A stretch of DNA of 19,962 nucleotides. It comes from Bacteroides sp. OM05-12. Lineage in GTDB: Bacteria > Bacteroidota > Bacteroidia > Bacteroidales > Bacteroidaceae. The DNA lies in the NCBI RefSeq assembly GCF_003438995.1, contig NZ_QSUN01000040.1, forward strand, positions 1-19,962. The letters are read 5' to 3'. Below the pieces are notes generated by a model. The model ran no database searches. It saw nothing but the letters and a program-made list of their open reading frames with translations, and was not told the DNA's origin. Of this stretch, positions 1 to 7,123 are shown piece after piece. A program made the position numbers and the translations under genes. Every line of letters begins with the position of its first letter. The first letter of the stretch is position 1.

Positions 1-1290
1 GATTGGGATAAAATAGACTCTGTTGTAGTAAAAGGCACTATCAATAAGGTGGATTTCCAGACTTTATATAGTTGTTCACATCTAGGAAAACTGACTGTCC
101 TTAATTTAGAGGGTGCGACAATAGAAGGTAACAGGATTCCTGATTATGCCCTTTTTTATCCTAATATTACGGATGACTATCTTAATATTCAACGTATTAT
201 TTTACCTGATAATATCGCGGAGATAGGAGAATGGGCTTTTTCAAATATGCGTCTCAAGAAAATAAATTTTCCTGCCTCTTTAAAAAAGTTCTCAGCGGGT
301 TCGTTCTGCGGATGCCATTGGATGGAAGTAGATCCTCTTGTCATTCCTGAAGGTATTACGGAAATTCCATGGGAGTGTTTTGCCCATTGCCAGAGTTTTC
401 GGAAACTGGTGCTACCCCAATCATTAAAAATATTAGATGGTTTTTCATTTTATAACACCCGAATGGATGAAATGAATCTTCCGGAAGGACTGGATTCTAT
501 CGGGAATTCAGCGTTTTGGAGTTCTTTCTTATTAAGGAGAGTTGTGCTTCCTGAAAGTGTAATTCATTTGGGAATAGGTGCTTTTGCAATGACAGATAGT
601 TTGAGGAGTATAAATATTCCACTTGGCGTCACTGAAATTCCCGACTTGTTTTTAGCTTACAGCAATGAAATAGATACCATTATTATACCTGATGGAGTAA
701 CTAGGATTGGAAACTGTGCCTTTCAATTGGATTATGATTTAAATTATATCAAGCTGCCTAAAAAATTAAAAAGTATTGGTTTTTATGCTTTTGAAGCAAC
801 AAATGTTGTGGAATTTGTGTTTCCTGAAACCCTTGAATTGATAGAAGAAGGTGCATTTAATGGATTAAAATATCTTCAAAAAGTATATTGTATGGCTAAA
901 ACTCCTCCGATAGCTGAATTAGATCCTATTAATGATTATGATGGACCTTTCTATTGGTCTGGTAAAAATTGTACTCTTTATGTTCCTAAAGGTTCAGGCG
1001 ATTTATATCGTAATGCTTCCGGTTGGCAGGATTTTCAGCAAGTAGTAGAAACCGATAATTTCCCTTCTTCCTGTGGAATAACCTTCGCGCCAAGCTGTAC
1101 GGTCAGTATCTCCGATGGAGAGATTATAATAAACAATCCTACGGATATACCGACAAGAGTCAGTGTTTATGCGGTTAATGGAAATCTGGTTCGGCAAGAA
1201 AAAGTGGTCGGTACATTTGCTCTTACGGTTTCACCGGGGATTTATTTGGTGAAGGCAGGTCGGGAAACTGAAAAAGTGGTAGTGAAGTAA
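1..1290 (+). CDS. BspA-like leucine-rich-repeat surface protein, 5' end outside window
   Basis: The reading frame is open from base 1, and its first residues (DWDKIDSVVVKGTINK) match codons 44-59 of the next gene, so the true start lies outside the window. About 429 residues are visible. The body is a run of LRR_5/BspA-type repeats of about 23 residues, with the recurring pattern I-G-x-x-A-F-x-x-x-x-x-L-x-x-hydrophobic-x-L-P. The last 70 or so residues, after CGITFAPSC, form a beta-rich module (VSVYAVNGNLVRQEKV, then GIYLVKAG) that resembles a type IX secretion/Por sorting domain. Such proteins are usually cell-surface or secreted adhesins in Bacteroidetes. The ligand is unknown. The low GC differs from the element genes further right, which fits host chromosome. 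Confidence 0.85.
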   Translation, partial: DWDKIDSVVVKGTINKVDFQTLYSCSHLGKLTVLNLEGATIEGNRIPDYALFYPNITDDYLNIQRIILPDNIAEIGEWAFSNMRLKKINFPASLKKFSAGSFCGCHWMEVDPLVIPEGITEIPWECFAHCQSFRKLVLPQSLKILDGFSFYNTRMDEMNLPEGLDSIGNSAFWSSFLLRRVVLPESVIHLGIGAFAMTDSLRSINIPLGVTEIPDLFLAYSNEIDTIIIPDGVTRIGNCAFQLDYDLNYIKLPKKLKSIGFYAFEATNVVEFVFPETLELIEEGAFNGLKYLQKVYCMAKTPPIAELDPINDYDGPFYWSGKNCTLYVPKGSGDLYRNASGWQDFQQVVETDNFPSSCGITFAPSCTVSISDGEIIINNPTDIPTRVSVYAVNGNLVRQEKVVGTFALTVSPGIYLVKAGRETEKVVVK

Positions 1291-1342
1291 GCACTGAATG
1301 TCTTTTGCTAAAATAATATTTTAAAGAATGTAAGTTCTTTAT

Positions 1343-1373
1343 TTTGAGGTGATTATTATTAAATGTATATTTG
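1343..1373 (+). promoter_or_regulatory. putative Bacteroides -33/-7 promoter for the second LRR gene
   Basis: TTTG at 1343-1346 and TATATTTG at 1366-1373 match the Bacteroides sigma-ABfr consensus (TTTG, 19 bases, TAnnTTTG), with exactly 19 bases between them. Transcription would begin near 1380, leaving a leader of about 120 bases before the ATG at 1504. It is assigned from consensus only. Confidence 0.5.
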
Positions 1374-1503
1374 TATTAAATAAAAATATTAAACCATGCA
1401 ACTTATGAAAGGGGGGATAAAATTTGTATGGTAGGTTCTTCTCATCTACTCGAATAAAAATATGAAATTACTATGACAAAACGTTCTTAATGATACAAAG
1501 CGT

Positions 1504-2181
1504 ATGAAATTAAATAAATACATCTTTAGCTTACTATGCTTGTTGCTAATGACTTCACTGAGTGTTGCTCAATCTTATAAAGTTATCACTGTTCCCGCTC
1601 CGGGAGAATTGGATAATAATTTGGATGACGATTGGGATGAAATGGATTCGATTGTAGTAAAAGGTACTATAAATAAGGCGGATTTCAGAACATTATATAA
1701 TTGTGCCCGTTTTGGAAAATTGACAGTGATCAATTTGGAATATGCGACTATTGAGAATAATACGATTCCGGAATATGCTCTTTATTATCCGGATGTGACA
1801 TTTGATTTTCTTAATATACGACGGGTAATCTTGCCTGATAACGTAGTTGAAATTGGTCGATTTGCTTTTACTAATTCTCGTATTCAGGAGATTAATCTTC
1901 CAGCTTCTTTAAAGAAATTATCGGATGGTTTGTTTTGGCGTTGCGAGTGGTTTTCTGCAAATCCGCTTGTTATTCCGGAAGGTATCACAGAGATTCCAAA
2001 CAATTGTTTTAGTGGTTGTAAGGCGTTTAAAAAACTTGTACTGCCACAGTCGTTGAAAAAGATAGGAGCTTGGGCTTTTTATGATACCCGAATGGAAGAA
2101 ATGAATCTTCCGGAAGGTTTGGAAAACATAAGGGAATATGCATTCTTTGCGTTAAGAAGGTATGAAATTTTATGGAAGTAA
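1504..2181 (+). pseudogene. truncated paralogue of the LRR surface protein
   Basis: It starts with a clear signal peptide (MKLNKYIFSLLCLLLMTSLS, cleavage probably after VAQ). From about residue 44 it aligns closely with the neighbouring LRR protein, for example KGTINKADFRTLYNCARFGK against KGTINKVDFQTLYSCSHLGK. The match ends at about codon 215, inside the repeat after EGLENIREYAFF, and the frame stops ten residues later (LRRYEILWK). It therefore lacks roughly half of the repeats and the whole C-terminal sorting-like domain. The break coincides with the point where the DNA changes character, so insertion of the mobile element is the likely cause. A short secreted product is possible but would lack anchoring. 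The tandem paralogue arrangement suggests an ancestral duplication. Confidence 0.7.
2141..2160. other. probable ICE/chromosome junction (attachment site)
   Basis: The second LRR gene stops resembling its neighbour immediately after CATTCTTTGC (2141-2150). The TTTGC ending resembles the short core left at CTnDOT-family integration sites, which end in TTTGC. From 2151 no LRR coding continues, and the sequence becomes gene-free and rich in inverted repeats. The exact crossover could lie anywhere in about 2145-2180. The other element end and the empty site are not visible, so this is inference. Confidence 0.45.
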
Positions 2182-2621
2182 TTGAAAACTAAGAGTATTA
2201 AATCGTTTTTTTGCTATTGTAACCCTTGATAGGTTACGAATTAGCGCAATACAGAATGTTTAGGACTTCTGTGATTTGCATATTTCAAATAACTCTTCAA
2301 TTACAAAGGTACGACTTATTTTGAAATCGCAAGCGATGTTCGGAGATAATTTTACTTACTTTTTCATCTATACCGATTCACTCATTTAAAGCGGCATAAA
2401 AGCCCGTATTTTCGTCTGAAAACCGTTACCCTCACAAGTTCAGGCAACCATTTTCAGACTACGGCACAGCCTAAAGAAATATCCCGTCTGCAAGCAGGTG
2501 CAAGCACCACATTGACAGACGGGACACTTCTTTCATACGGCTGTGCAAGCGGTAGCTTTTATGATTGTCACCCGCTTTCTCTTCAACGAGTGAAACACGA
2601 TTCTTCCAGAACAGCTTCCTT
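2182..2621. other. gene-free element end with several inverted repeats
   Basis: I see no convincing gene in these 440 bases. Instead there are inverted repeats: GTAACC/GGTTAC (2219-2224/2232-2237); ATTTCAAATAA/TTATTTTGAAAT (2282-2292/2316-2327, one extra T); ATCGC/GCGAT (2326-2330/2333-2337); GTCTGAAAA/TTTTCAGAC (2414-2422/2451-2459); and the nested hairpin at 2482-2524. CAAAGGTA at 2304-2311 is a leftward TAnnTTTG -7 match with no -33 partner. This is the kind of DNA where integrase arm sites or transcription stops would sit, but no site can be assigned by sequence alone. Confidence 0.5.
2482..2524 (-). terminator. nested hairpin, possible terminator of the phosphoribosyltransferase gene
   Basis: TCCCGTCTG (2482-2490) and CAGACGGGA (2516-2524) form a perfect 9-base stem. 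Inside it a second stem, GGTGC/GCACC (2497-2501/2504-2508), closes a two-base loop. It lies about 100 bases past the stop of the leftward gene at 2622. On that strand it is followed by TATTTCTTT, a modest U-tract. A structural role in the element end is an alternative. Confidence 0.4.
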
Positions 2622-3548
2622 TTACGTTTCTATTGTCCTTGCCATGAATACCCCTATGACCGACTTTGCGCCCAGCTCCAGCATTTTCCGCTTCATCTGA
2701 ATCAGGCTTTGTCCGGTCGTAGTCACATCATCGCAAAGAATCACATCCTTTCCTTTGATATACTTTGCATTGAACTCTATATTTTCCAGTTTATCAGTAC
2801 CTACCGTTCCTTTCAACTGCTCCCGGCTTTGGGCTATCCATATTGCCCTGAACCCGTCCTCAATCTTTAGGATATTCGACAATATCCGGCAGAATCTCGC
2901 ATAACGCTGCACATTTCTTTCCCTCGTAGATGCAGGAATAGGAATCAGCACGGCGTTCTCTCGTATCTCTTGAAAGACCGGGAGCTGCTCAATACACAGC
3001 GAAAAAATCTTTGCCCACAGATACGGCTTCTCGCCATCTTTAAACGCATATACCGAATGCCTTGCCCGTTCCCGGTCTATATGAACCCGTCCGCAATGTG
3101 AAGGGAAATAGTCATGTATATAATAACAATCTGTTCCGTCAAGTTCCGTTTGCCCTTTGAATTTGCTGTTGTACAGAAAATACGACGGGACAGAAAAACT
3201 CTTGAAAAACACGAAATTCAGAATATCTTTCCACATCTGCCGCGTGTCATGGTCTTTCACCCGGTAGAAACATGATTCAAACGTATCTATGTCAGCCAGT
3301 CCGATACCGATCATCAAGTCCTTGTTAAACCGGCTTTCATGGATGATACACCAATTATGCTTTCCGCATACGTGTACCAGATCGCAATCATTCCTACGAA
3401 GGTAATAGAACTTATCCTCCTCGTCCTGCATAATCAGGAACTCGCCTTTTATCTCTTTCAACAGACATCGGCACATTTCTTCTCCCGGCGGCTCGTCCAG
3501 TTCTTCTTTATATTCTCGTGCTAAGGGAAGTTCGTAACTTTCTATCAT
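2622..3548 (-). CDS. ComF-like phosphoribosyltransferase with extended N-terminal part
   Basis: The protein has 308 residues. The C-terminal third is a type I phosphoribosyltransferase fold of ComF type: LIPIPAS at 201-207, then the PRPP-binding loop VILCDDVTTTGQS at 269-281 with the paired acidic residues, and an ending of VFMARTIET like the ComF tail. ComF proteins are usually about 220-240 residues with an N-terminal zinc finger. Here the first 190 or so residues are different, with scattered cysteines (C26, C28, C55, C61, C67) and no recognisable domain. The reaction and substrate are unknown; family membership predicts PRPP binding. The gene stands alone, transcribed away from the rightward operon, next to the element end. 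The ATG at 3548 follows an A/T-rich leader with a possible -7 box at 3572-3579. Confidence 0.75.
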   Translation of the reverse strand: MIESYELPLAREYKEELDEPPGEEMCRCLLKEIKGEFLIMQDEEDKFYYLRRNDCDLVHVCGKHNWCIIHESRFNKDLMIGIGLADIDTFESCFYRVKDHDTRQMWKDILNFVFFKSFSVPSYFLYNSKFKGQTELDGTDCYYIHDYFPSHCGRVHIDRERARHSVYAFKDGEKPYLWAKIFSLCIEQLPVFQEIRENAVLIPIPASTRERNVQRYARFCRILSNILKIEDGFRAIWIAQSREQLKGTVGTDKLENIEFNAKYIKGKDVILCDDVTTTGQSLIQMKRKMLELGAKSVIGVFMARTIET

Positions 3549-3571
3549 AGGCTTATAAACATAGGGTTTTC

Positions 3572-3579
3572 CAAATATA
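3572..3579 (-). promoter_or_regulatory. possible -7 box for the phosphoribosyltransferase gene
   Basis: On the minus strand this reads TATATTTG, a full match to TAnnTTTG, placed about 24 bases before the ATG at 3548. The nearest upstream TTTG is 24 bases from it rather than 19-20, so only the -7 half is well supported. Confidence 0.35.
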
Positions 3580-3875
3580 GACTAAAACCGCCCGTTTGGA
3601 GAACAAAGGCAGCAGGAATATTTCTTTTTTAGTGTTTTTTCTCACTTCACTTTGGAAAGAGCTGCTTTTCGGACAGAGCGCAACTCATCTTTCTTATTTT
3701 CCTTTTCGTTTTTTGGGAAAATAGCAAGCTATCTCAATTTCACGGGAATAGCTTGCAACAATCTTGTTTTCAGATTTCTCCCCTTGCTTTCACTTACCAT
3801 CACTCCATTTTATTCTTGAAGTTAACAAGTTGTTTGCAAGCAACTAACTTGTTGCGCGGGCAAAGATAAGTCAGG

Positions 3876-3969
3876 GTTTTACGGGCGTACCAAATTTTTT
3901 GTGTCACAATCTCCACACCTGCGCAAGCTCCGGGTAGTATTCTGCCAAAAAAATTTGGTTCTGTAAAAC
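3876..3969. repeat. long interrupted inverted repeat
   Basis: The left arm is GTTTTAC, six bases, then ACCAAATTTTTT. The right arm is AAAAAATTTGGT, three bases, then GTAAAAC. That gives 19 paired positions flanking a 47-base centre (3901-3947). All pairings are exact and readable directly. Confidence 0.7.
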
Positions 3970-4043
3970 GCTCTGCCTTAAAGAAGCCCACGAAACAAGT
4001 CAGTTGCAACAACTCATTAACGCATAAAAAAAAAGTCGTGATT

Positions 4044-4307
4044 ATGAAAGCAAGAAAAGAAAATACATTTAGAAACAATATCGTTGCTGCGAATCTATTC
4101 CCGCATAAATTATTGGGAATGGCGGCTCGGTTAGGGATGGCAGTTGTGAAAATGGTGGTGGTCGTTATCCTTTGGGCAGGTTATTTCATCCTCTCGCTGG
4201 TGGCAAATATCGCAGGTGGCATCATTCAGTTTGCAGTCGGCTGTATCATTGCTTTGGCTTCGGTGGCTGCTTTCTTCGGTCTTATCCTTTGGTTACTTAC
4301 CCTTTAA
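4044..4307 (+). CDS. small integral membrane protein, first gene of rightward operon
   Basis: The ATG at 4044 is preferred over the in-frame GTG two codons upstream. The product is 87 residues: a basic, hydrophilic start (MKARKENTFRNN), then two or three closely spaced hydrophobic segments, from about MAVVKMVVVVILWAGYF to the C-terminal ASVAAFFGLILWLLTL. It is probably an inner-membrane protein with no soluble domain. It is followed after 12 bases by the SLOG-family gene, so it is probably cotranscribed. I do not recognise the family; a role in conjugation or regulation cannot be assigned. Confidence 0.7.
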   Translation: MKARKENTFRNNIVAANLFPHKLLGMAARLGMAVVKMVVVVILWAGYFILSLVANIAGGIIQFAVGCIIALASVAAFFGLILWLLTL

Positions 4308-4319
4308 TACGATACGTTT

Positions 4320-4826
4320 ATGGCAGCAGACAACACTCATGCAGTAGCGTTCACAGGACACAGGAAAGAGCGCATCTTACAAGTAAGCGGAAGTAATCCG
4401 TGTATTCTCGGACAGATACAACTTGCCGTCATTGAGCAGGTGGAAACATTGTATAAACAGGGATGCAGGACTTTTTATAACGGCATGGCGGAAGGCTTCG
4501 ATTTATTGGCAGCGTCCGCAGTAACCGTTTGCAAGTGGAAGTACAACGACATCCGTTTGATAGCCGTTGTCCCGTTCCGTAACCAATCCGCACGTTACGA
4601 ACCGTTGGATAAGATACAATATCAAATCCTGTTGAATGAAGCGGACGAAGTGATAATACTTTCCGAAAGCTATTACAGGGGGTGTTTCCACCGCAGGAAC
4701 GATTATCTGACGGAACACGCCAGTGTAGTAATCGCCTATTGGGACGGCATATTCAAGGGAGGAACTTTCTACACCATCAAGAAAGCGCAGCAGGACAATA
4801 AACAGATTATCAACCTATTCAAATAA
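4320..4826 (+). CDS. SLOG-superfamily (DUF1273/YpsA-like) protein
   Basis: The 168-residue protein carries the features of the DUF1273 branch of the SLOG fold: AFTGHRKERI near the N-terminus (9-18), a glycine-containing nucleotide-binding segment YNGMAEGFDLLAA (about 57-69), an acidic strand DEVIILSESYYRGCFHRRN (about 113-131) and a closing YWDGIFKGGTFYTIKKAQ. SLOG proteins bind nucleotide-derived ligands. The exact ligand here is unknown. DUF1273 genes are frequent passengers of Bacteroidales ICEs beside PcfJ/PcfK-like genes, as here. The gene is complete and close to normal family length. It sits 12 bases after the membrane protein gene and 9 bases before the next. Confidence 0.8.
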   Translation: MAADNTHAVAFTGHRKERILQVSGSNPCILGQIQLAVIEQVETLYKQGCRTFYNGMAEGFDLLAASAVTVCKWKYNDIRLIAVVPFRNQSARYEPLDKIQYQILLNEADEVIILSESYYRGCFHRRNDYLTEHASVVIAYWDGIFKGGTFYTIKKAQQDNKQIINLFK

Positions 4827-4835
4827 TACAGCCTT

Positions 4836-5054
4836 ATGAAACGATACAGCAAGACAGTAGCGCAGCAATGCAGATATTACGAAGTGGAGAACATCTACGA
4901 ATACATGGTAGAAACCTATCTGAACGGCAATATCAGCACGTTACGGGAACTTTACAGGGAATTGTGTGCAGAAGCACGGAAAGAGTTTATCTCATACTGT
5001 TTCAGCGAGGTAAACCCGCAATACCTCATGGAGATTATTCAAGCAACCGTTTAA
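4836..5054 (+). CDS. hypothetical protein, 72 residues
   Basis: It is a complete short frame starting at an ATG nine bases after the preceding stop, followed 12 bases later by the next gene, which makes translation as part of the operon likely. The protein is mostly helical in appearance, with regularly spaced tyrosines and leucines (YEVENIYEYMVETYL, then LRELYRELCAEARKEF). There is no signal peptide or membrane segment. I do not recognise a family. The frame is supported by position and by codon choice like that of its neighbours. Confidence 0.6.
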   Translation: MKRYSKTVAQQCRYYEVENIYEYMVETYLNGNISTLRELYRELCAEARKEFISYCFSEVNPQYLMEIIQATV

Positions 5055-5066
5055 CAACCTTTTAAA

Positions 5067-5342
5067 ATGACAATCACAATGGAAATGAATACAAGCATAG
5101 AAAAGATACCTACATGGAGTCTGTGTTACCTCATAAACGATGATGCAACGGGACTGACGGATGAAGAAATCCGAATGATAGATAATTGGCTGAATAATTG
5201 GAAAGTGCAAACCGTTTCGCCCATGACGGACGAAGAAGGAAATGCACAGCCTTATTTCTCACATTGTCCCCTTTTCGGTTTACCTGCCGAAGTAGAGGAC
5301 TGCAATATAATTTTCACGAATGACAACCCATCTAAAATTTAA
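5067..5342 (+). CDS. DUF6926-like small protein
   Basis: The frame gives 91 residues, or 88 if translation starts at the second ATG (5076). The core IEKIPTWSLCYLINDDATGL, followed by TDEEIRMIDNW and later FGLPAEVEDCNIIF, matches my memory of a small family common in Bacteroides mobile elements (DUF6926). The function is unknown. It is acidic and soluble, with no membrane segment. It lies 12 bases after the previous gene and 4 bases before the PcfK-like gene, clearly within the operon. Confidence 0.65.
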   Translation: MTITMEMNTSIEKIPTWSLCYLINDDATGLTDEEIRMIDNWLNNWKVQTVSPMTDEEGNAQPYFSHCPLFGLPAEVEDCNIIFTNDNPSKI

Positions 5343-5346
5343 CATC

Positions 5347-5757
5347 ATGGATACAACACCCCATTTCAAGAGAACGATACAAGCCTATTTGTCACAGCGT
5401 GCAGCGGAAGATATACTCTTCGCTGCCACCTATAAAAAGGCAGGGAAGAACATAAACGATTGCTGCACCTATATTCTGAACGAAGTACAGAAAAGCGGTT
5501 GTAATGGCTTCACGGACGGAGAAATCTATTCGATGGCAGTACACTACTATGACGAGGACAATATCGAAGTAGGCAAGCCGATAAACGCAAGAGTAACGGT
5601 CAATCATGTGGTGGAACTCACTTGCGAAGAAAAAGAGGAAGCACGCAAGCAAGCTATTGAAAGAGTGCAGAGGGAAGCCTATCAGAGAATGACGCAGCGC
5701 AAGCCCACAACCAAGAAAGAGAACAATAACACCAACGTACAAATGACATTATTCTAA
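5347..5757 (+). CDS. PcfK-like protein with C-terminal clamp-binding-like motif
   Basis: The start MDTTPHFKRTIQAYL at 5347 is chosen over a frame start at 5320, which would overlap the preceding gene. The product is 136 residues. The body (QRAAEDILFA..., DGEIYSMAVHYYDEDNIEVG, then VVNHVVELT-type residues) matches the PcfK-like family, named after a gene beside pcfJ on enterococcal plasmid pCF10. The function is unknown. A basic, glutamine-rich helix (EEKEEARKQAIERVQREAYQ) is followed by a lysine/asparagine-rich linker, and the protein ends exactly in QMTLF. That resembles the sliding-clamp-binding motif (QxxLF). The PcfJ-like gene follows after 12 bases, the pairing expected for this family. 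Confidence 0.8.
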   Translation: MDTTPHFKRTIQAYLSQRAAEDILFAATYKKAGKNINDCCTYILNEVQKSGCNGFTDGEIYSMAVHYYDEDNIEVGKPINARVTVNHVVELTCEEKEEARKQAIERVQREAYQRMTQRKPTTKKENNNTNVQMTLF

Positions 5758-5769
5758 AATTCCAAGATT

Positions 5770-7098
5770 ATGAAACCGAGAACAGCACAGCAAAAACAGA
5801 TAGCAGTATTAAGCAAAAGACTTAAACCTATCACCGGGAAACAAGTGGAATGGGCATACAACCATTGTTTTGAACATATTGCTTACCGTACAGCAAAGGA
5901 CACCCTCACGTGTGGCGATTGCGGTCACACATGGAAAAGCGAAACCACGTTAGTAGATACCGTTTGCGGATGTACTTGTCCCTGTTGCGGAAAGGAACTA
6001 AAGGTAAATGACACACGCAAACGCACGTTTAAACAGTGCCTTTACTTCTGTGTCGTAACCACCTGCAAAGGCTTCCAAGTGGTGCGTATCGTGATGATTA
6101 AGGCAGAAAGCAAGAAAGGCAGGGCAACCGACTATTTTTATAGCGAAGTGGCGCAGCGGTGGATAATGCCTAATGGCAAGATTATCACGATGGCTAAGTT
6201 AAGAGGAATGGGGTTATATAAAGACTTATGGTGTTTCAACAGCGACATAGAGATACGACCGCACCATGAAATATACGACATTATTTCAAACTACGATTGC
6301 TATCCACGTGTGCGTGTCCTGCCGATATTCAAGCGCAACGGATTTAAGGGTAGTTTCCACAATGCCAGTCCCGTCAAATTCTTACAATCGCTTCTGAACG
6401 ACAGCAAAGTCGAAACTTTGCTGAAAGCAGGACAACACGCCATATTACCTCATTTCGTACACTTTCCCCGTAAGATGGGAAGTCTTTGGAACTCCGTAAA
6501 AATCTGCGTCCGTAACGGATATATAATCAAAGATGCAACGATGTGGTGCGATTATATCGAACTGTTGAACCACTTCCACAAGGACACGCAGAACGCTAAA
6601 TACGTATGCCCAACTGATTTGAAAACAGAGCACGACAATTTAGTGGCAATGCGTAACAGACAGCGGGAACGGCAGGAAAGGGAATGGGAACGCAGACGGG
6701 AAATTGAAAAGCAGGAAGCGATACGCAGGAAATTGGAACAGATGCAGGAGAATGAACGCATCTATGCCGAAATGAAAGCCAAGTATCTCGACATTGTTTT
6801 TTCGGATGGTGTACTCTGTATCCAAGTCCTTCAAAGCGTACAGGAATTTTACGAGGAAGGAAAGGCAATGCACCATTGCGTTTTTACGAACGATTATTTC
6901 AAGAAAACTGATTCTCTTATCCTTTCCGCACGTATCGGTGACAAACGGATAGAAACAATAGAAATCTCGTTGGAAACCCTGCAAATCGTTCAATCTCGTG
7001 GTATTAGAAATGAAGATACCCAATACCACAAACGGATAATAAACCTTGTAAATCGAAATATCCGTCTCATACAGCAACGGATGATGAACGCAGCATAA
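5770..7098 (+). CDS. PcfJ-like protein with N-terminal zinc ribbon
   Basis: It has 442 residues. The N-terminal part carries a likely zinc ribbon: C48-x2-C51 (CGDCGHTW) and C70-x2-C73 (CPCCGKEL), with extra cysteines at 66, 68 and 72. The C-terminal region contains the PcfJ-type block around YEEGKAMHHCVFTNDYF and RGIRNEDTQYHKRI. Between them lies a strongly charged helix (about 297-335, RQRERQEREWERRREIEKQE and on), probably a coiled coil. PcfJ-like proteins are found on conjugative plasmids and ICEs next to PcfK. Their activity is not established. The zinc ribbon and basic charge suggest nucleic-acid binding, which is inference. Confidence 0.8.
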   Translation: MKPRTAQQKQIAVLSKRLKPITGKQVEWAYNHCFEHIAYRTAKDTLTCGDCGHTWKSETTLVDTVCGCTCPCCGKELKVNDTRKRTFKQCLYFCVVTTCKGFQVVRIVMIKAESKKGRATDYFYSEVAQRWIMPNGKIITMAKLRGMGLYKDLWCFNSDIEIRPHHEIYDIISNYDCYPRVRVLPIFKRNGFKGSFHNASPVKFLQSLLNDSKVETLLKAGQHAILPHFVHFPRKMGSLWNSVKICVRNGYIIKDATMWCDYIELLNHFHKDTQNAKYVCPTDLKTEHDNLVAMRNRQRERQEREWERRREIEKQEAIRRKLEQMQENERIYAEMKAKYLDIVFSDGVLCIQVLQSVQEFYEEGKAMHHCVFTNDYFKKTDSLILSARIGDKRIETIEISLETLQIVQSRGIRNEDTQYHKRIINLVNRNIRLIQQRMMNAA

Positions 7099-7123
7099 TA
7101 CAAACCTTTAAAATAGCAACATT

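Larger units (their letters stand above)
3549..4043. other. gene-free intergenic region dense in inverted repeats
   Basis: This lies between divergent genes. Perfect inverted repeats are: GCAAGCTAT/ATAGCTTGC (3724-3732/3748-3756); AACAAGTT/AACTTGTT (3824-3831/3846-3853), overlapping a competing AGTTG/CAACT pair (3828-3832/3841-3845); and ACCAAATTTTTT/AAAAAATTTGGT (3889-3900/3948-3959), extended outward by GTTTTAC/GTAAAAC (3876-3882/3963-3969). AGTTGCAACAACT (4002-4014) repeats part of the earlier motif. The run of A at 4026-4034 precedes the first gene of the rightward operon. I read the region as a structured leader, control region or DNA-processing site. The 92-codon minus-strand frame across it (3800-4078) looks like a by-product. 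Confidence 0.5.

Noticed and set aside
2512..2870. Two short rightward open frames over the 3' end of the phosphoribosyltransferase gene
   Set aside because: They lie antisense to a gene with a recognisable PRPP motif, have no conserved features and overlap the hairpin region. They are shadow frames.
3800..4078. 92-codon leftward frame in the intergenic region
   Set aside because: It overlaps the start of the membrane protein gene on the opposite strand and is built mostly from inverted-repeat DNA, so it is treated as a by-product of a conserved nucleic-acid element. This remains testable.
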